A DNA stretch of 64,000 bases from Puccinia triticina (Eukaryota; Basidiomycota; Pucciniomycetes; Pucciniales; Pucciniaceae), in the NCBI RefSeq assembly GCF_026914185.1, contig NC_070559.1:3322001-3386000 (forward strand), in the 5' to 3' direction. The position numbers were made by a program, and so were the translations under genes. This document shows, piece after piece, positions 33,959 to 45,627 of this stretch (its first letter is position 1; the number at the start of each line of letters is the position of its first letter). The notes under the pieces were generated by a model. The model worked only from the letters and a program-made list of their open reading frames with translations, searched no databases and was not told the origin of the DNA.

Positions 33959-36349
33959 TTATTGTGCTTGTCTATCTATTCGTTGCTCTATCCGATCCTC
34001 TAGGTATATTTCATCATCCTCTTTCTTCTGTTTTTCCTTTTTCCTTGTTCTTGTGTTTATTGTTTTCTCTTCTTTGTCTGATGCTGAAATATCACACTCT
34101 AGTTTCGCCTCAAACTCTCGCAGATTTACAGTCTCAACAGCACCGAAACACCTAGAGGCATGGTTGTATGGCAATTCTCCTGAGAACTTCTCCCAGTCAC
34201 TATTCTTTGGTATGCCTTTCCACAACTCTTTCCTCATGTCAGAATCAATAGATCCATGATCAATATAAGGGAATTCATCATTGGTAATTAGATTATTATC
34301 ATTGCTAGCTGACTTGGAGGAATTGACTCTAGCAGATTGGTGGGGGTCAGGTAGAGGAGTATTGTCCATGGCATGTGGAGGTTTGTGAGAATCATATTGG
34401 GAAGGATTTCTCTGATTGCTTTGATTGTGATGACTCTCACTCTGCAAATTAAGCAATGGGTTATTATAATTGAGATGAGGGGGACAATCCCTATTAGCAG
34501 GTGCAATGAAACTCTCTAACTTGGTATTGGTTTGATGTACCACAGAAGAAATATCACTAAATCTTCTCATACTTTGCTCAAACCTGTTATGACCATTAGC
34601 TTGAAGATCACTCATTTTGTTTTCTAAAGAAAAAAGCTTGTGATGCATTTTGTCTTCCATATCATCTAAGTTCTTACCAAGTGTGTCCATGTTGGAGTGG
34701 CATTGGGCTTCATTGACTAGAATAAGGTCTTTTACTCCTTCCAATTTCTCTTGGACACCTTCCAGCTTCTCCTCAATGAGTTTTCTCAATTGTTCTAACT
34801 CATTGGTGTTCCCAGGTGGTCTTTCTTTGGCACAGTCTCCCACTTGGTTCAGGAATTGATCAAGCAATTGAGGCATAAATTCCTCTCTAAAGATGTCTAT
34901 GATTGAAACATTCAGTACTTCTTTGAAGTTATGGACACAAGATTCTAACAAGTAACCTGGGATGGTTTCAAAATTTTCAGATAACTCAGACAGGAATTTA
35001 GAGAAGAGTACTTTTAATTTTCCTTCTAGCAACAAGGGGCCATTATTGGATAAGTTATCATTCAAGGTATTTAGAAATACTTCTCTACTAGAGGGCCTAC
35101 AGGGATTTTCTAGGTCTAAACTTAAACCAATGGGAGAGGCTGAACTTGATGAGGAGTGCTTCTGCCTCTGCCTCTCCTGTTGTCCCTCCCTGTAGTTTGA
35201 GTGAGTCTCATATAGAACTCCCCTACATTGAGGATTTGATTGGTGTCCGCCATGGGCAGGTTCCTGTTTCTCCCGGATCCTCTCAAGCCGCGCGAAGGGG
35301 CTTGGGTCTGTCTGCTCGCGTGCAGCACTTCGGCGTGCGGATAAGAAGGTTGATGTTGTTGGTAGCTCGCTTCCTGGCGCTCGTAGGGATGGTGTCGCGA
35401 CGCTAGGTTCGCATCGAGCTGTGTAGAAGCTGGATGGCATCTTGCTATTTGCTTTTGCAGCGGCGGCGGGAGCGCGCGCTGAAGCGGCCGGTCGGAGGAG
35501 CGGGTAGGATCCCGGTAATCTACTCAGTGCGCTCGGTGTTAAAAATCTGGCGGCTCTGGCGTCGGTGTAGCCATCAAGGGCTGGTGGCTGGGGTGCGGAG
35601 CTATAGCTAGGCTGGGATGGGTCTGAGCTATTTGCTCTGGTTTGTTTGGCGGCTTGGTGCCGGTGGTCCTGTAGAAGAGGGACCTTTCTAAGCTTTCCAG
35701 CTTGTCCCGAGGGAGCCATTGCTGGCAGAGTCGACTGGCTTCGTCCCTCCCGACTATCTATACTATCTTGTCTTGGGTCGTTGCGGCCTAGGACAGGAGC
35801 ATTCACATGGACTGGATGTTCAGTGATTCCCGGGCTCTGATGAAGAGGTTGAACTGGACGTTGAAAAGGTGGACTAGACTCGTCACCTCCTACTCCTCTC
35901 GAATGACTTCCATCGACCCGGAAGAACTCTCCATGCGTGGGGCCGGAGCGAGCGGAAGGAGGGATGGGCTTGGGGAGGCTTTTGTTTGTAAGCTTTCGTG
36001 AGGGGTGGCTGTAGAACTGGTCACAAACAAACGGCTCAGCAGCTCGTTGTAGCTTGCTCTTGGGCAGTTCTCCGCTGCACTCGCCGTCTCTTGCTCCACC
36101 TGACGAGGGATGGGAGTGAATTGATTCGACTCCATGGCCATGGACGTGGCTCTCGAGTTGTACAGGGCTAATGAGATTACCGTTTCCTGCGGGAGGGGTT
36201 TCCCTTCCGCAAAGACCAATAGATCCTTGTTGACCATAAGCAAGGCTGACTCTACGTCTTCGAAGCCTCTCTTCGGCGGCAGGGCTAAGTTTGTAACGGA
36301 GGTGTTGCTCGGTTGAGATATCTCGGCCATCTCTGAGGGGCGGAGGCAT
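33959..36349 (-). CDS. Ty3/gypsy-like gag-type ORF
   Basis: The frame is open for 888 codons down to a TAA at 33959; the first in-frame ATG with a sensible context is at 36349 (about 796 codons). Residues are Pro/Arg/Ser-rich in the first half. From about 35230 downward a more structured part holds heptad-like coiled coil (EQLRKLIEEKLEGVQEKLE) and then WKGIPKNSDWEKFSGELPYNH, a segment I associate with rust LTR-element gag proteins. The C-terminus is highly charged. A second frame at 36330-35890 (MAEISQPSNT...) has more natural composition than the R-rich overlapping part of the long frame, so the true N-terminus may come from it by splicing or frameshift. Protease and RT are absent nearby. 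Confidence 0.55.
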   Translation of the reverse strand: MPPPLRDGRDISTEQHLRYKLSPAAEERLRRRRVSLAYGQQGSIGLCGRETPPAGNGNLISPVQLESHVHGHGVESIHSHPSSGGARDGECSGELPKSKLQRAAEPFVCDQFYSHPSRKLTNKSLPKPIPPSARSGPTHGEFFRVDGSHSRGVGGDESSPPFQRPVQPLHQSPGITEHPVHVNAPVLGRNDPRQDSIDSREGRSQSTLPAMAPSGQAGKLRKVPLLQDHRHQAAKQTRANSSDPSQPSYSSAPQPPALDGYTDARAARFLTPSALSRLPGSYPLLRPAASARAPAAAAKANSKMPSSFYTARCEPSVATPSLRAPGSELPTTSTFLSARRSAAREQTDPSPFARLERIREKQEPAHGGHQSNPQCRGVLYETHSNYREGQQERQRQKHSSSSSASPIGLSLDLENPCRPSSREVFLNTLNDNLSNNGPLLLEGKLKVLFSKFLSELSENFETIPGYLLESCVHNFKEVLNVSIIDIFREEFMPQLLDQFLNQVGDCAKERPPGNTNELEQLRKLIEEKLEGVQEKLEGVKDLILVNEAQCHSNMDTLGKNLDDMEDKMHHKLFSLENKMSDLQANGHNRFEQSMRRFSDISSVVHQTNTKLESFIAPANRDCPPHLNYNNPLLNLQSESHHNQSNQRNPSQYDSHKPPHAMDNTPLPDPHQSARVNSSKSASNDNNLITNDEFPYIDHGSIDSDMRKELWKGIPKNSDWEKFSGELPYNHASRCFGAVETVNLREFEAKLECDISASDKEEKTINTRTRKKEKQKKEDDEIYLEDRIEQRIDRQAQ
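35890..36330 (-). CDS. Overlapping ORF, alternative N-terminus of the gag-type protein
   Basis: 146 codons from an ATG at 36330, ending at 35890, in a different frame from the 888-codon ORF that spans the same bases. Composition (mixed hydrophobic, acidic, few Arg runs; KRGFEDVESALLMVNKDLLVF) looks more like folded protein than the overlapping frame. It may be the first exon or first ORF of the retroelement. Confidence 0.4.
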   Translation of the reverse strand: MAEISQPSNTSVTNLALPPKRGFEDVESALLMVNKDLLVFAEGKPLPQETVISLALYNSRATSMAMESNQFTPIPRQVEQETASAAENCPRASYNELLSRLFVTSSTATPHESLQTKASPSPSLLPLAPAPRMESSSGSMEVIREE

Positions 36350-36814
36350 ATCAATCAGCTCAGATGTTTTCTTCCTCTGCGCTGTCCTGCGGCGTTTGAC
36401 AACTTTTTGCGGTCTATATTGGCAATTACAGATAAGAAGCCGAGGAATCTTTTGAGAGTATTTAGATTTTTTTATCTCTTCTTGTTTCGAAGATATAGAC
36501 GATGCAATGGGGAATAAGTCCAACAAAAGAGTAAATAGCGGTGCGGAGGAGTCGCAATTCTGCACTTTCACGAGTACACAAGGCGTAAAAAAAAATTTCA
36601 AGGGTTCAGTTAGGAAATTTATCAATATAAAAGCAATTTTAGATAATTTTGGAAGAATTTTAGCGTTAGTAGGATATGTAGAAAAAATTTTAAAGTTGTT
36701 TTTTTCGAATTTTAAGAGTTTTTTGTTTGATTTAGTCAGGATGATCAGTCCTTTGGCTTTATAGTAGTCTAGAATTATGAAAAGGTAAGTAATTTTCCCG
36801 ATGAGGCCCCCAAT
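36350..36814 (-). other. 5' leader of the Ty3-like element with primer site
   Basis: Directly after the LTR the minus strand reads TGGGGGCCTCATCGGG following a 2 bp spacer, a plausible tRNA primer site (begins TGG). AT-rich leader sequence follows to the gag ATG. Confidence 0.45.
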
Positions 36815-37587
36815 TGTGAGCCTGAGTCTCTATAGTGACAGCAGGACACAAGAAATGGGGGGGCAATAGTTGGATTTCTTGGGATAAAGAAATTACAACT
36901 ATAAAAGAAAAAAGAGAAAGAGAGAGAGAAACCAAGCAGGATAAGAAGGAAGAGAAGTACTAGGTTATTCTAGTGGGAATGCACGTCCACTGGCAATGCT
37001 ACTCTTCAGAAGAGTGCTGCTAATCTGTGCAAGAAGTGCTACAGCTTCCTCTCAGGAGGGTATCTGGATTAGATAAGTCTTAATCCAGCCACAGTTTTTT
37101 AGACTTCTCTCTGGACAGTCAAGGTTCTTAAAGGGAAACCTGAGGGACAGCCCTGAACCTAGATTTTGAGGCAAAGGCCTGAAGATAAGAAGGGACAGCC
37201 CTGTGATCAAGATGGAGGCAAAGGCCTATAGATTTGGAGGGACAGCCCTGTGATCAAGGAGGAAGCAAAGCAAGAAGAAAAGGCAGATCAAGCAAGACAC
37301 AGAGTTGTACCTCTGAGATAATCAAGGTTCAGTGAAAGAGGTTACTTACTGTCAATATCCTAGGCGCCTGTGACGGTAGGTATACTGGGAGTAGAGTAGG
37401 CTCTTTGGTGGTGATCCTGGGGTTATCTGGGTGGTGGTTCTGGTGTGCTGAAGTCTGTGGATCCTCCAGCTGCATGGGGGATCCTGACTTCGAAAATTTT
37501 CAAAGTTGGATGACATAATCACACATGTACATGTGGTTGGGAGCGCTCAGGCGCGACTACACAACGCTGCTGCGCATGTGTGTCACA
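36815..37587 (-). repeat. Ty3-like 5' LTR (773 bp)
   Basis: Read on the minus strand it starts TGTGACACAC at 37587 and ends GCTCACA at 36815, so TGTGA and TCACA form short inverted ends. The body contains a three-times repeated AGGGCTGTCCCT block and a pyrimidine-rich tract before the end. It lies immediately before the primer site. The matching 3' LTR is not in the window. Confidence 0.65.
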
Positions 37588-39800
37588 AACCACAAACTCT
37601 ATGAAGGAGTAGAGATATTGTAAAGTGATCAGTGAACACTGGGGTCAAAATTGCATGAGAAATCAGAATCTGAAGTCAAAACAACCTTATGTTGTAAGGT
37701 TAAAAAGATATGAGCACATTTAGGCATAAAATGGAGATAAAAGGCAGTTTTAGGTCAACTGTGTTGACTCTAAGGCTGACAGAGAGCATCAAGCAGGATC
37801 CAGACTAACTTAACCAAGTACCCTTTTTGTGTAGCTGAGTAGGAACAGAGTCTCCAAGCACACAGTGAGTTAATCAGACCTGTCACTGCTTGCCATGCAT
37901 CTTGAAATCACCATAGATCTCTTGTTTGAAAGGCTTCATATGCAGTTGTGTGGGACAAAGTGAGAGGTTGCATACTCCCTATCCATGATTCAAGTTTGAT
38001 TTTGTGAAACCTGTTGTCCAACAAAAAGAAAAGGGGGATGGAAAAATGATCATGCTCAGGCCAGGACAAGTGCACCCTGAGATAGAGGATGGCTTGGCTG
38101 TAGAAAGGTATGTAGCACACAATATTGGAACTAAGATGAATGATATCTCAACTGGCCTAGCTTAAGCCACTCAAACGGAGGGTGCAGAAGACCCGCGTGG
38201 AGCGCTCCCCATAGGAGAGGCTTATGAGTTATCTCTCAATTTAAGCAGGGGCAGAAATTGTCTGCTACACAAAAAGGAAAAAATGATTAAAAAAGCTTGA
38301 ATAGACAGGATTGTAGATTCCGTCCTTGTGAAGAATTTGTGCTACTCACTGTTCTTTTAGCAATAAAAATGATTCCTGGAGTAACAAACCAATTGAGCCT
38401 AATTTGGAAAACTTGCAAGAGGCTGGGGGAGGAGCTCTAAAAAATTCAAAAGCTCCCAGCCAAACAAACCTTCTGCTCCCGCATAAGTTCTGCAATAATA
38501 CACAAGTCCCTCCCTGCAGGAGGGGTCAATTTGCCGCCCGCCACCAGGGAGGACTTGTGTTAAGTTAGACAAATGGCAGTTGAGATTATTTTTCTCATAG
38601 TAATGTAGAAATTCAAAGTCTTGCATGAAGTTCTACACCGCAATCATTTGGTGATCTATTTTTTGTCCTACTACCAGCACACATGGCTGTGCTGCATCAC
38701 TCCTGGCTGAACTGGGTTACTTGCATCAGTCCAAGAGGGGTTAATGTTGCCCAGCCAGCTTTTCTGGTATCCACACCAAGTCTGCAAATTGGTGAGCAAT
38801 TTTGATTCCAAAATGATTTTAGAAGTCCACTTTGAACACCTTTTAATATACTTGTCCTCTGCATTGGATGAACTCTCAGTATGAGATCTGGGCTTGCAGA
38901 TCTGACAAGAATCAACTGATTTGTTACTGAGGTTAGCTCAGGTCATTGAAAGAGCCTAACACTTAAAAGTTGGTACATTTACAAATCACTCACTCTGGAT
39001 GCAGGGGACCCATCAGAGCAATTGTAATTATGAGTGCAATTGTGTTAGTGTGCATAAGGTACACATGGATCATCAGCTTTTGCAAAGTGGGGTGTTTCTT
39101 GTCATGTCAGTTACCCATGTCACTGAGAAGTCTAGCTCAGCACCAGTCTTCCTTAGACCACTTCCAAGCGCGGGAAGAAACGACAATAATTATCAAGTCC
39201 ACACTCAGGTAGGGCCATTTCTTACACAGAAAATGTTTAAGGGAAAATATATATAATTGTTTTCCATATCAAGACATATATTTATGTATATATGTGCATA
39301 TAAAACAGTTTAGAACAACCCCGATATTGTGTGCTTGAACTACAACGTTTTCGCTTTCTATGAGAACAAAAGTCACACCCGCTTGATAGATCGGTTATAG
39401 AATCAATACGCTTGAGTTGGACTACTTCGTAGCCCTGATGTTTGACTAGACAAATGCGCGCATCGATGATCCCACTAATTAACGGGTATGCGGAAAGAAA
39501 TCGTATGCGGCCAAGGTGGAAAAGGAGAGAGGAAATGTGAGTTGGGACAAGGAGAAAGCCATAGCATTATTTTCCCGGTTGTGTTTCTCCACCCTTTTGT
39601 GTTCCTAGAGGAAGCTTGGAATGAGAGTGTATTAAGCAACTTGTTGGCATTTGGCGGAGGACGTTCCGGGGAAAGAGTAGCTTTGAAAAAGAACGGGAAT
39701 AGAAGGCAAGGTAAAGATATCGATAACACAGACGTGCTCCTATCGAAGTTGTGCTTGGCAAGTCGCCACGATGGTCAACTTGCGGAGTTCCAAGGTGGTT
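37588..39800. other. Intergenic, repeat fragments
   Basis: No gene is supported. 38490-38565 holds a small palindrome with CACAAGTCCCTCCC at one end and GGGAGGACTTGTG at the other, related to elements at about 59670. 38180-38215 has GGAGCGCTCCCCATAGGAGAGGC, echoed at about 59140. ORFs of 80-130 codons at 38970-39883 are antisense to or outside real exons. Confidence 0.4.
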
Positions 39801-41306
39801 TTATTGTTGAGCCGCTAATGAGGGCTCAATTGCTGGTCGGTCGGTTTGGACTTCAGTCGGAAGGCCAGCCAGTTTCATTTTGACTGCCATCTCAAGCAAG
39901 TAATCCAAGCATTCAGCTTGGCATTTAGCTTGTTCCCAGTCTGTTTTTTTTTTTTTTTCCAAAACGAGGATCAGTCAATAAGGGATGAAATCAAAGCCTA
40001 GTGATGGAAGGAAGCATGTGCACCACGGACCTTTTCCCCACGAATAGGTCCCATGTCTGCGGACTAAAACTGCCGGACTAGGATTGGTTCAAAAAAGGAG
40101 GTTTTTCGGTGATCAGTATTGGCAGGGCCTGTAATAAGAGAAACATGGAAGGTATGACTAAGGAATATTGATGGTGGAAAGCTTCAAAGCTCGGTGGAGA
40201 GGCCAGTGGAGGCCCTAAGCTTATCGAAAAAACTCGAGGAGGGCTTACGCGTCGGGGTATCGCAACATTGCCTATTGAATCGGATGGCGAGTTGCAGGAA
40301 GAATAAGAAAGTTAGTATGACCGAAAGGTGATCGCAACAAGCAAAGAGCTTGGACTATAACCTGCCTTTTCCATGTCCTCACGCAAATCCTCTTCGTGAG
40401 GTGTGTTCTCGATAATGGGAACGATAAGGGTGTCTAGGTAGCTCATCGATTTTTCGGTTCTTTTGGTCGTTTTGTTAAGGAGAGATAGCGCTTAGTTCGA
40501 TATACACGCGCGAGAAGCGGTCAAATATCAAGCTCACCCTTTGACTCTCATCCCTTTGATCATTTCCAGATGGCTGCAACGGAATTCTTGACCTGGCCAA
40601 AGTAAGGTCGCCATGACAGCATGCTGACTGTGTGTGTGGATACATGCGCCTGCACTGCGATGCTCGTACCTAAATCGATGAAGATAGAGCAGGAGAGTTA
40701 GGACCCGATAAAGATTGAAGCGAGCGCTAGCGGAAGAGATCAGAGCTAACGCATTGAAGAAGAGCGGTGTGCACGCCGATTGCTTCAAAGGGGTCGAAGG
40801 TCTTCGGAGTTGTTCGCGGGTAAACAAGTCAAGGATGAAGATATCACAAGGTTTCATCCGCTCCTTCTGCACTCCGGAAGGCGCGACGAAGACGTGATCC
40901 CTACGCGAATGGTTGTCGCGCAACGGGAAGCATGTCAGGTTATGCGTCCAAGCTGCGGATGATACACAACCAAACTACTGATCAAAAACACCCTTACTTC
41001 TGCCGAATTGAGATCCCGCCACCGGTACCAGTCACCCAGCCGAGTTGGTAAAAATTGCGGCAGAGCTCACAGATCAGGTTTGCAGGATGCATGGGGTCCT
41101 GTGATGAAAGCGAACACAGATCGAAAGGTTAACGTTGGATCCCAGGCCCCTCGGCTCGATCTATGGACCAGGATTCATGTGGAGTTGGCAAGAACGATCG
41201 ACGGTGGGGTGGCTGGTGGACGGACGTTTGAGTTGACCCATTCAGCCGAAGTATTGTCCAGACAGACCTCTAAGCTCTTTCCTTGGGAAGCCAGTGATTC
41301 ACACAT
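39801..41306 (-). CDS. MDE1: Methylthioribulose-1-phosphate dehydratase (MtnB/MDE1, class II aldolase family)
   Basis: Eight exons (minus): 41306-41268, 41098-40998, 40900-40751, 40669-40538, 40441-40366, 40271-40249, 40077-40031 and 39940-39801; 235 residues, close to the usual ~240. Motifs in family order are [63 protein letters not shown] and VRRHG. The known catalytic Cys and Glu and three zinc-ligand His of this family (as in human APIP) are present. It dehydrates methylthioribulose-1-phosphate in cytosolic methionine salvage. Exon 6 is only 23 nt, and intron 5 has a GC donor (AAG then GCAGGT). Exon 1 could instead extend to 41226 (249 residues). Identification rests on motif order, so confidence is high even where a junction is uncertain. 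Confidence 0.92.
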
Positions 41307-41606
41307 CTCTCTGACCTGGGTTGAGTTGAGTTGAAGGTCTGGTCAGTTCCTCTTTCTGTCTTTCTGTTAGTGGTGGTCCGGTCATCAGGTTGAGAAGTTG
41401 CCGCCTTCCGGTCGGCCTCGCCCGGGCACTTCGGGGTCGGCTGGCTGCTCGGGGATCCTATGGCGGCCAGCCGCCGAGGGACCCCGGCGCGGGAACGGTC
41501 GAAATCCCCTAGCCTCTTGACAGCCGGCTCTATGCACCCCGGAGGGGGTGTGGGATTGACAGAGACATGCAAAACGAGAAACAGATCGAACCGAAAGATG
41601 ACTAAC

Positions 41607-41987
41607 GTGTGGGATCGATTTCGCATTCTTCGCCAAATACTTATCGATCGATGCCTCGGTTCTTGCTCGTTTTTGGGGATCACCCAACTTGTGAAGTGCC
41701 ATCAGATGTTCATGCATACTCTTCGTGCTCCCCGTCTTATCCTTCTTTAACACTCTTCCACATGGATCGCCACCACGCTTTACAACTGTGCATTTGACTG
41801 ACGTTCCATTGTCGATTTCGATGAAGTGGGCCCAGACCCAACTACGCTTGTTGGAACCTGAGGGACTGGTATAAGTCGTCACGGGCGTCGATGGTGTTTG
41901 AAAACTGGTGCTTCCGTCGAGCCGCAAGTCCTTGTTATCCAAAACCTCAATGTCGCCCATTTGAATTTCAGTTGGTTCTAAAGCCAT
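41607..41987 (-). CDS. BED-type zinc-finger protein, first exon or fragment
   Basis: 127 codons from the ATG at 41987 to a likely donor GTTAGT at 41606. Residues 48-110 carry a BED-like finger: an aromatic start SWVWAHF, cysteines at 76 and 86 in VKCTVVKRGGDPC (71, 76, 86 considered together) and histidines at 102, 104 and 109. Then KRARTEASIDKYLAKN, typical of the linker before hAT catalytic cores. No catalytic part follows, since the next 300 bases lead into the MtnB gene. It may be a domesticated BED protein or a truncated hAT. The reading frame continues upstream to about 42041 without an ATG. Confidence 0.55.
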
Positions 41988-42041
41988 CGCCACAACGTAT
42001 TCTGCTGCCGTCACCAGACTACTTTCCTCACCGCTGCACAA

Positions 42042-43064
42042 AGAAGATCAAGGGGTTCCGGACAGAGATTAGGAATTGCGGGTTGTCACTCGAGGGAAGA
42101 GGTCGATAGCTGGGATCTTCGACTGGGCGAAATCGATGTGGAGTGATGGATGGGTTGAACGTTCGTCGTCTGAACCCCTAACCCGGGCCCCGGACAGCTT
42201 CCCGAAGAGGGGTTGATTACGTAGGCATGAATATACATACATATGTATAAGCTCGGCTGCCAGGGGCCATATGGATTTGAGAATGTGCGCTTTACGCGCA
42301 TGGCCCAGTCTCGCAGCTTTCCAGGGGTCAGAGATGTGACACCCAGCGTTTTTCAGTTTTGTGACAGATCAATGTACTCCCTTCTTGGCCAATCCATTGG
42401 GCAATGAGGAGCAGGAAATATGTAGGGCGTCTTCAGGTTCGCGGTGAATAAACGCTACGTATGAGAACTGCTAGCCGTTTGCACATGCACTATCTGCCTG
42501 CAAACTACTCGATCTGATTGCACAGACATCTCAATTGTCTCAATATAAGGAGCATTCAAATTTAATGCCCCAGCTGATCCATATCTTTTGATTAGCTGGC
42601 CGTAGTAAGTGGTTATACAGAAAGAAACGAAGATTCAAACTTGAAGCTCCAGACTTTGAACTCGCACCATTGGGAGCCAGGATAATCTTCAGAAATTGGT
42701 GGAGCAAGCACATTTACATACATGGATTTGAAAATTTGGTTTTCTGGCATTCATTTTGAACTTGGCTTGAATATGGAGCTCAGGTGATGGGAATCTGAAA
42801 GAAACTATTTTGATTAAATATTTGCAGATAAATTCTCTTTTTTTAATGATTTGTTGAATTTCTGGAGGAATTAATCATAGGGCAGTTCATATTTTATCCA
42901 AAATTTTACTAAATTTTTCAGCTCATGCACCCTCTTAGCTGGTTTGATGCTGGCAAATTTTATAAAAAGTTGCACTCAAAAATTAGCCTCCAAAGATACT
43001 GTTACCAACCAGGCTGGACCCCTTGGATGGTGCAGCAGTGGTGGTGCAATGTGATTCTAATTAT
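42042..43064. other. Intergenic region
   Basis: No gene is supported. AT content rises after 42500. Tetra- to hexanucleotide ATACAT repeats occur near 42230-42245. Confidence 0.4.
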
Positions 43065-43824
43065 TTAATATACAAACTTACTTCGCGCACTGCAAAAAAC
43101 ACTTCGCGCACTGCACAGTGCGCGGATTCCCAAACACTTCGCGCACTGCGGGTAAAATACGCAACTTTTTGAAGGTTTTTCTTGACCAATCAATAGAAAG
43201 GCTTCCCATTGGCCTCTCTGAATTTTTTGGGAGTTTTTTGAAGCATTCTTCTATATTAAAAAAATGATTAAAACCAAGAAGAAATGTAGGATTTGGGCGC
43301 CTAAAAAACAAGGTTCCCATGGCCCAAAAATTTCAAATAATTTATTGAGTCATGAAACATGTAAGAACAGCTACTTTGAAAATTTTCAGCCACTTTTTGC
43401 AAGCATACAGGTCTGAAAAATAAGAAAATTCACCACATATTAGCTCATTGCATCTAAATTATCCTCATTTTTCAGACCTGTATCCTTGCAAAAAGTGGCT
43501 AAAAAATTCTGAAGTAGGTTTTATTACATGTTCCATTACTCAATAAATGATTTGGAATTTTGGGGCTATGAGAACCTTGTTTTTTAGGCGCCCAAATCCT
43601 ACATTTCTTCTTGGTTTTAAAGATTTTTTTTAACATAGAAGAATGCTTCATAAAACTTCCAAAAAATTCAGAGAGGCCAATGGGAAGCCTGTCTATTGAT
43701 TGGTCAAGAAAAACCTTCAAAAAGTTGCTTATTTTACCCGCAGTGCGCGAAGTGTTTGGGAATCCGCGCACTGTGCAGTGCGCGAAGTGTTTTTTGCAGT
43801 GCGCGAAGTAAGTCCGTTAATATA
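43065..43824. mobile_element. 744 bp foldback element with 8 bp TSD
   Basis: The element 43073-43816 is a near-perfect inverted repeat over most of its length with the turn near 43440. Ends are CRRACTTACTTCGCGC on each side, and each arm carries three CTTCGCGCACTGC copies. TTAATATA lies on both sides (43065-43072, 43817-43824). Eight-base duplication plus repeated subterminal motifs suggest hAT-driven mobility. ORFs inside on both strands are mirror images and not genes. A transcript would fold into a hairpin of about 340 bp. Confidence 0.9.
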
Positions 43825-45627
43825 TTCAAATCACCCAATGTTGCTCTTGAGGTTTCATGTAAGAGCTACATAATTCATGTACGTTTCATCCACCATTTGG
43901 ATGTGAAACTTAAATTTTACTTGACCAAGTCAGATAGAAACATGGTACTGAACAAGCAATTGATGGTCAAGATTTTATTGGACTAGGGAGCTGAGTTTAA
44001 TTCATTCCTGTCCTTGTTTTTTAGTATAGCATCCAAGAAAAACAGGAGAGTCCGAGAGAGTGGTAGAAAGCTTGTTATTATCATGAATGAGGCTGTGATC
44101 TTGACTGTTTTTTTTTCCTGCCATGACTTCAATTTTCTAAACCAATTATATTTCAAGATCATTGGAGTAGTTATTTTAAAAGAACATGTTTAAGTCTGTG
44201 ATGTGCTAAAAATTAGGCCTCATGCGCAAAAGGGAAAATTCCAACCATGAAAAATCACAGGCAAGAAAACAAGGCAGGCAAGTAGCACATTTTGTATGCA
44301 GAGGCTCTAATAAATAGACCTCAGTCTATTCCATAGCATGTAAGACAGGAAGGTACTCACTCTACTCTACAAGAGGCTGCATCAGTGGCCTCAGGGATCA
44401 GACACAGGATGGCTTAGATTCATCAAGAGGCTGTATCAGTGGCCTTAGGGATCAGACACAGGATGGCTTAAAGTTAGATTCATCCTTGGCTGGGCAACAG
44501 CTCATTTTAAAATGTTTGAGCAAAAAATATGCTCCCCAAAATGGATCAAACTTCATCTAAGAAAAATGCACAGTGTGCATCCAAAGTGGATAAATTTGAG
44601 AGGGCAGATATGGTGATTTGCAAATTTTTTCACCTGAGCACTAAATGTGATAGGTTTTGATTTTGGAATTGGGGGTAGTTTTAAGTACAACAGCAATTCC
44701 CATAAACAGCATCAGTTATGCATGTATGAAGATGATATTGGCAATTGGGCAGTTTTTTGGGGTGTGATTCACCAACCCTGATCAAAATGTGGATTGTGTG
44801 GTGCCTGTTTGACAATTCCAACAGAAAAACTGTATATTCTTGCTTATTGCTCTGACAATATCTTTGGGATTTCGACCTGAGACTTTGCCAGATATTGAGT
44901 GTTGCAGCAATATTCTGTTTTAAGTAGGCCACTACAACTTATCCAACATCATCTTTACTTACTGGCTGAGATTAGTAATAGCAAAGCACAAACTGTGAAA
45001 ACAGAATATCAAGCAAGTGTTGAGTGCAGTTGTTGATAGGGATAAAAGAAGGATGGGTGGTTTCCTTTTCCCCAGTGAACACATTAATCTACAACACAGA
45101 ACCATAATAATATTTTTAATCTCCTGAAAGAATCTGTAAGCATGTTTTGCATCCAAAAAGCATCATTGGGTGTTGCTCTTTTACATTTTAAATTGATCAC
45201 TACAACTACTGAAGGGATCTTTCCAACCATCGAGCACAACACGGATTCAGAGATATTTGGAGACCTTGGAGAAATAGTCAACTGTAATCCATCACTGCAT
45301 TCACCAATGCAGATCTCAGATAAAAGCACTTTTTCTAACATGGACATAGATTTATACAACCCCATGCCAAGTGGTGGGCTCTTGCTTGAATTTCTTTCAT
45401 ACAATTTATATTAGGGGCTGATCAATGTGTTCTCCTTTTTTTAGATTCCTTCCACAATTCTTTTCCCAACATTTGCAATAATCTGATCTATAGTCCCGGA
45501 TCAGAGCCAACCTCCAGCTTGAGTGCAAGTGGTGTAGTTGGGGAAAACAGTCAGTTCAAATCCAGGTTCTCAACCTTTAGGGGATTTTGTTTGCTGGTTG
45601 TAAGCGGGCATACCCTGATGAAACCAT
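43825..45627. other. Intergenic, AT-rich
   Basis: 44380-44480 has a two-copy tandem of about 54 bp (AAGAGGCTGYATCAGTGGCC...). A weak tRNA-like stretch (TGGTGTAGTTGG with CAGTTCAAATCC) occurs at about 45525-45580. No gene is recognised. Confidence 0.4.

Noticed and set aside
39488..39883. 131-codon plus-strand ORF
   Set aside because: Partly antisense to the last MtnB exon and with no protein-like features.
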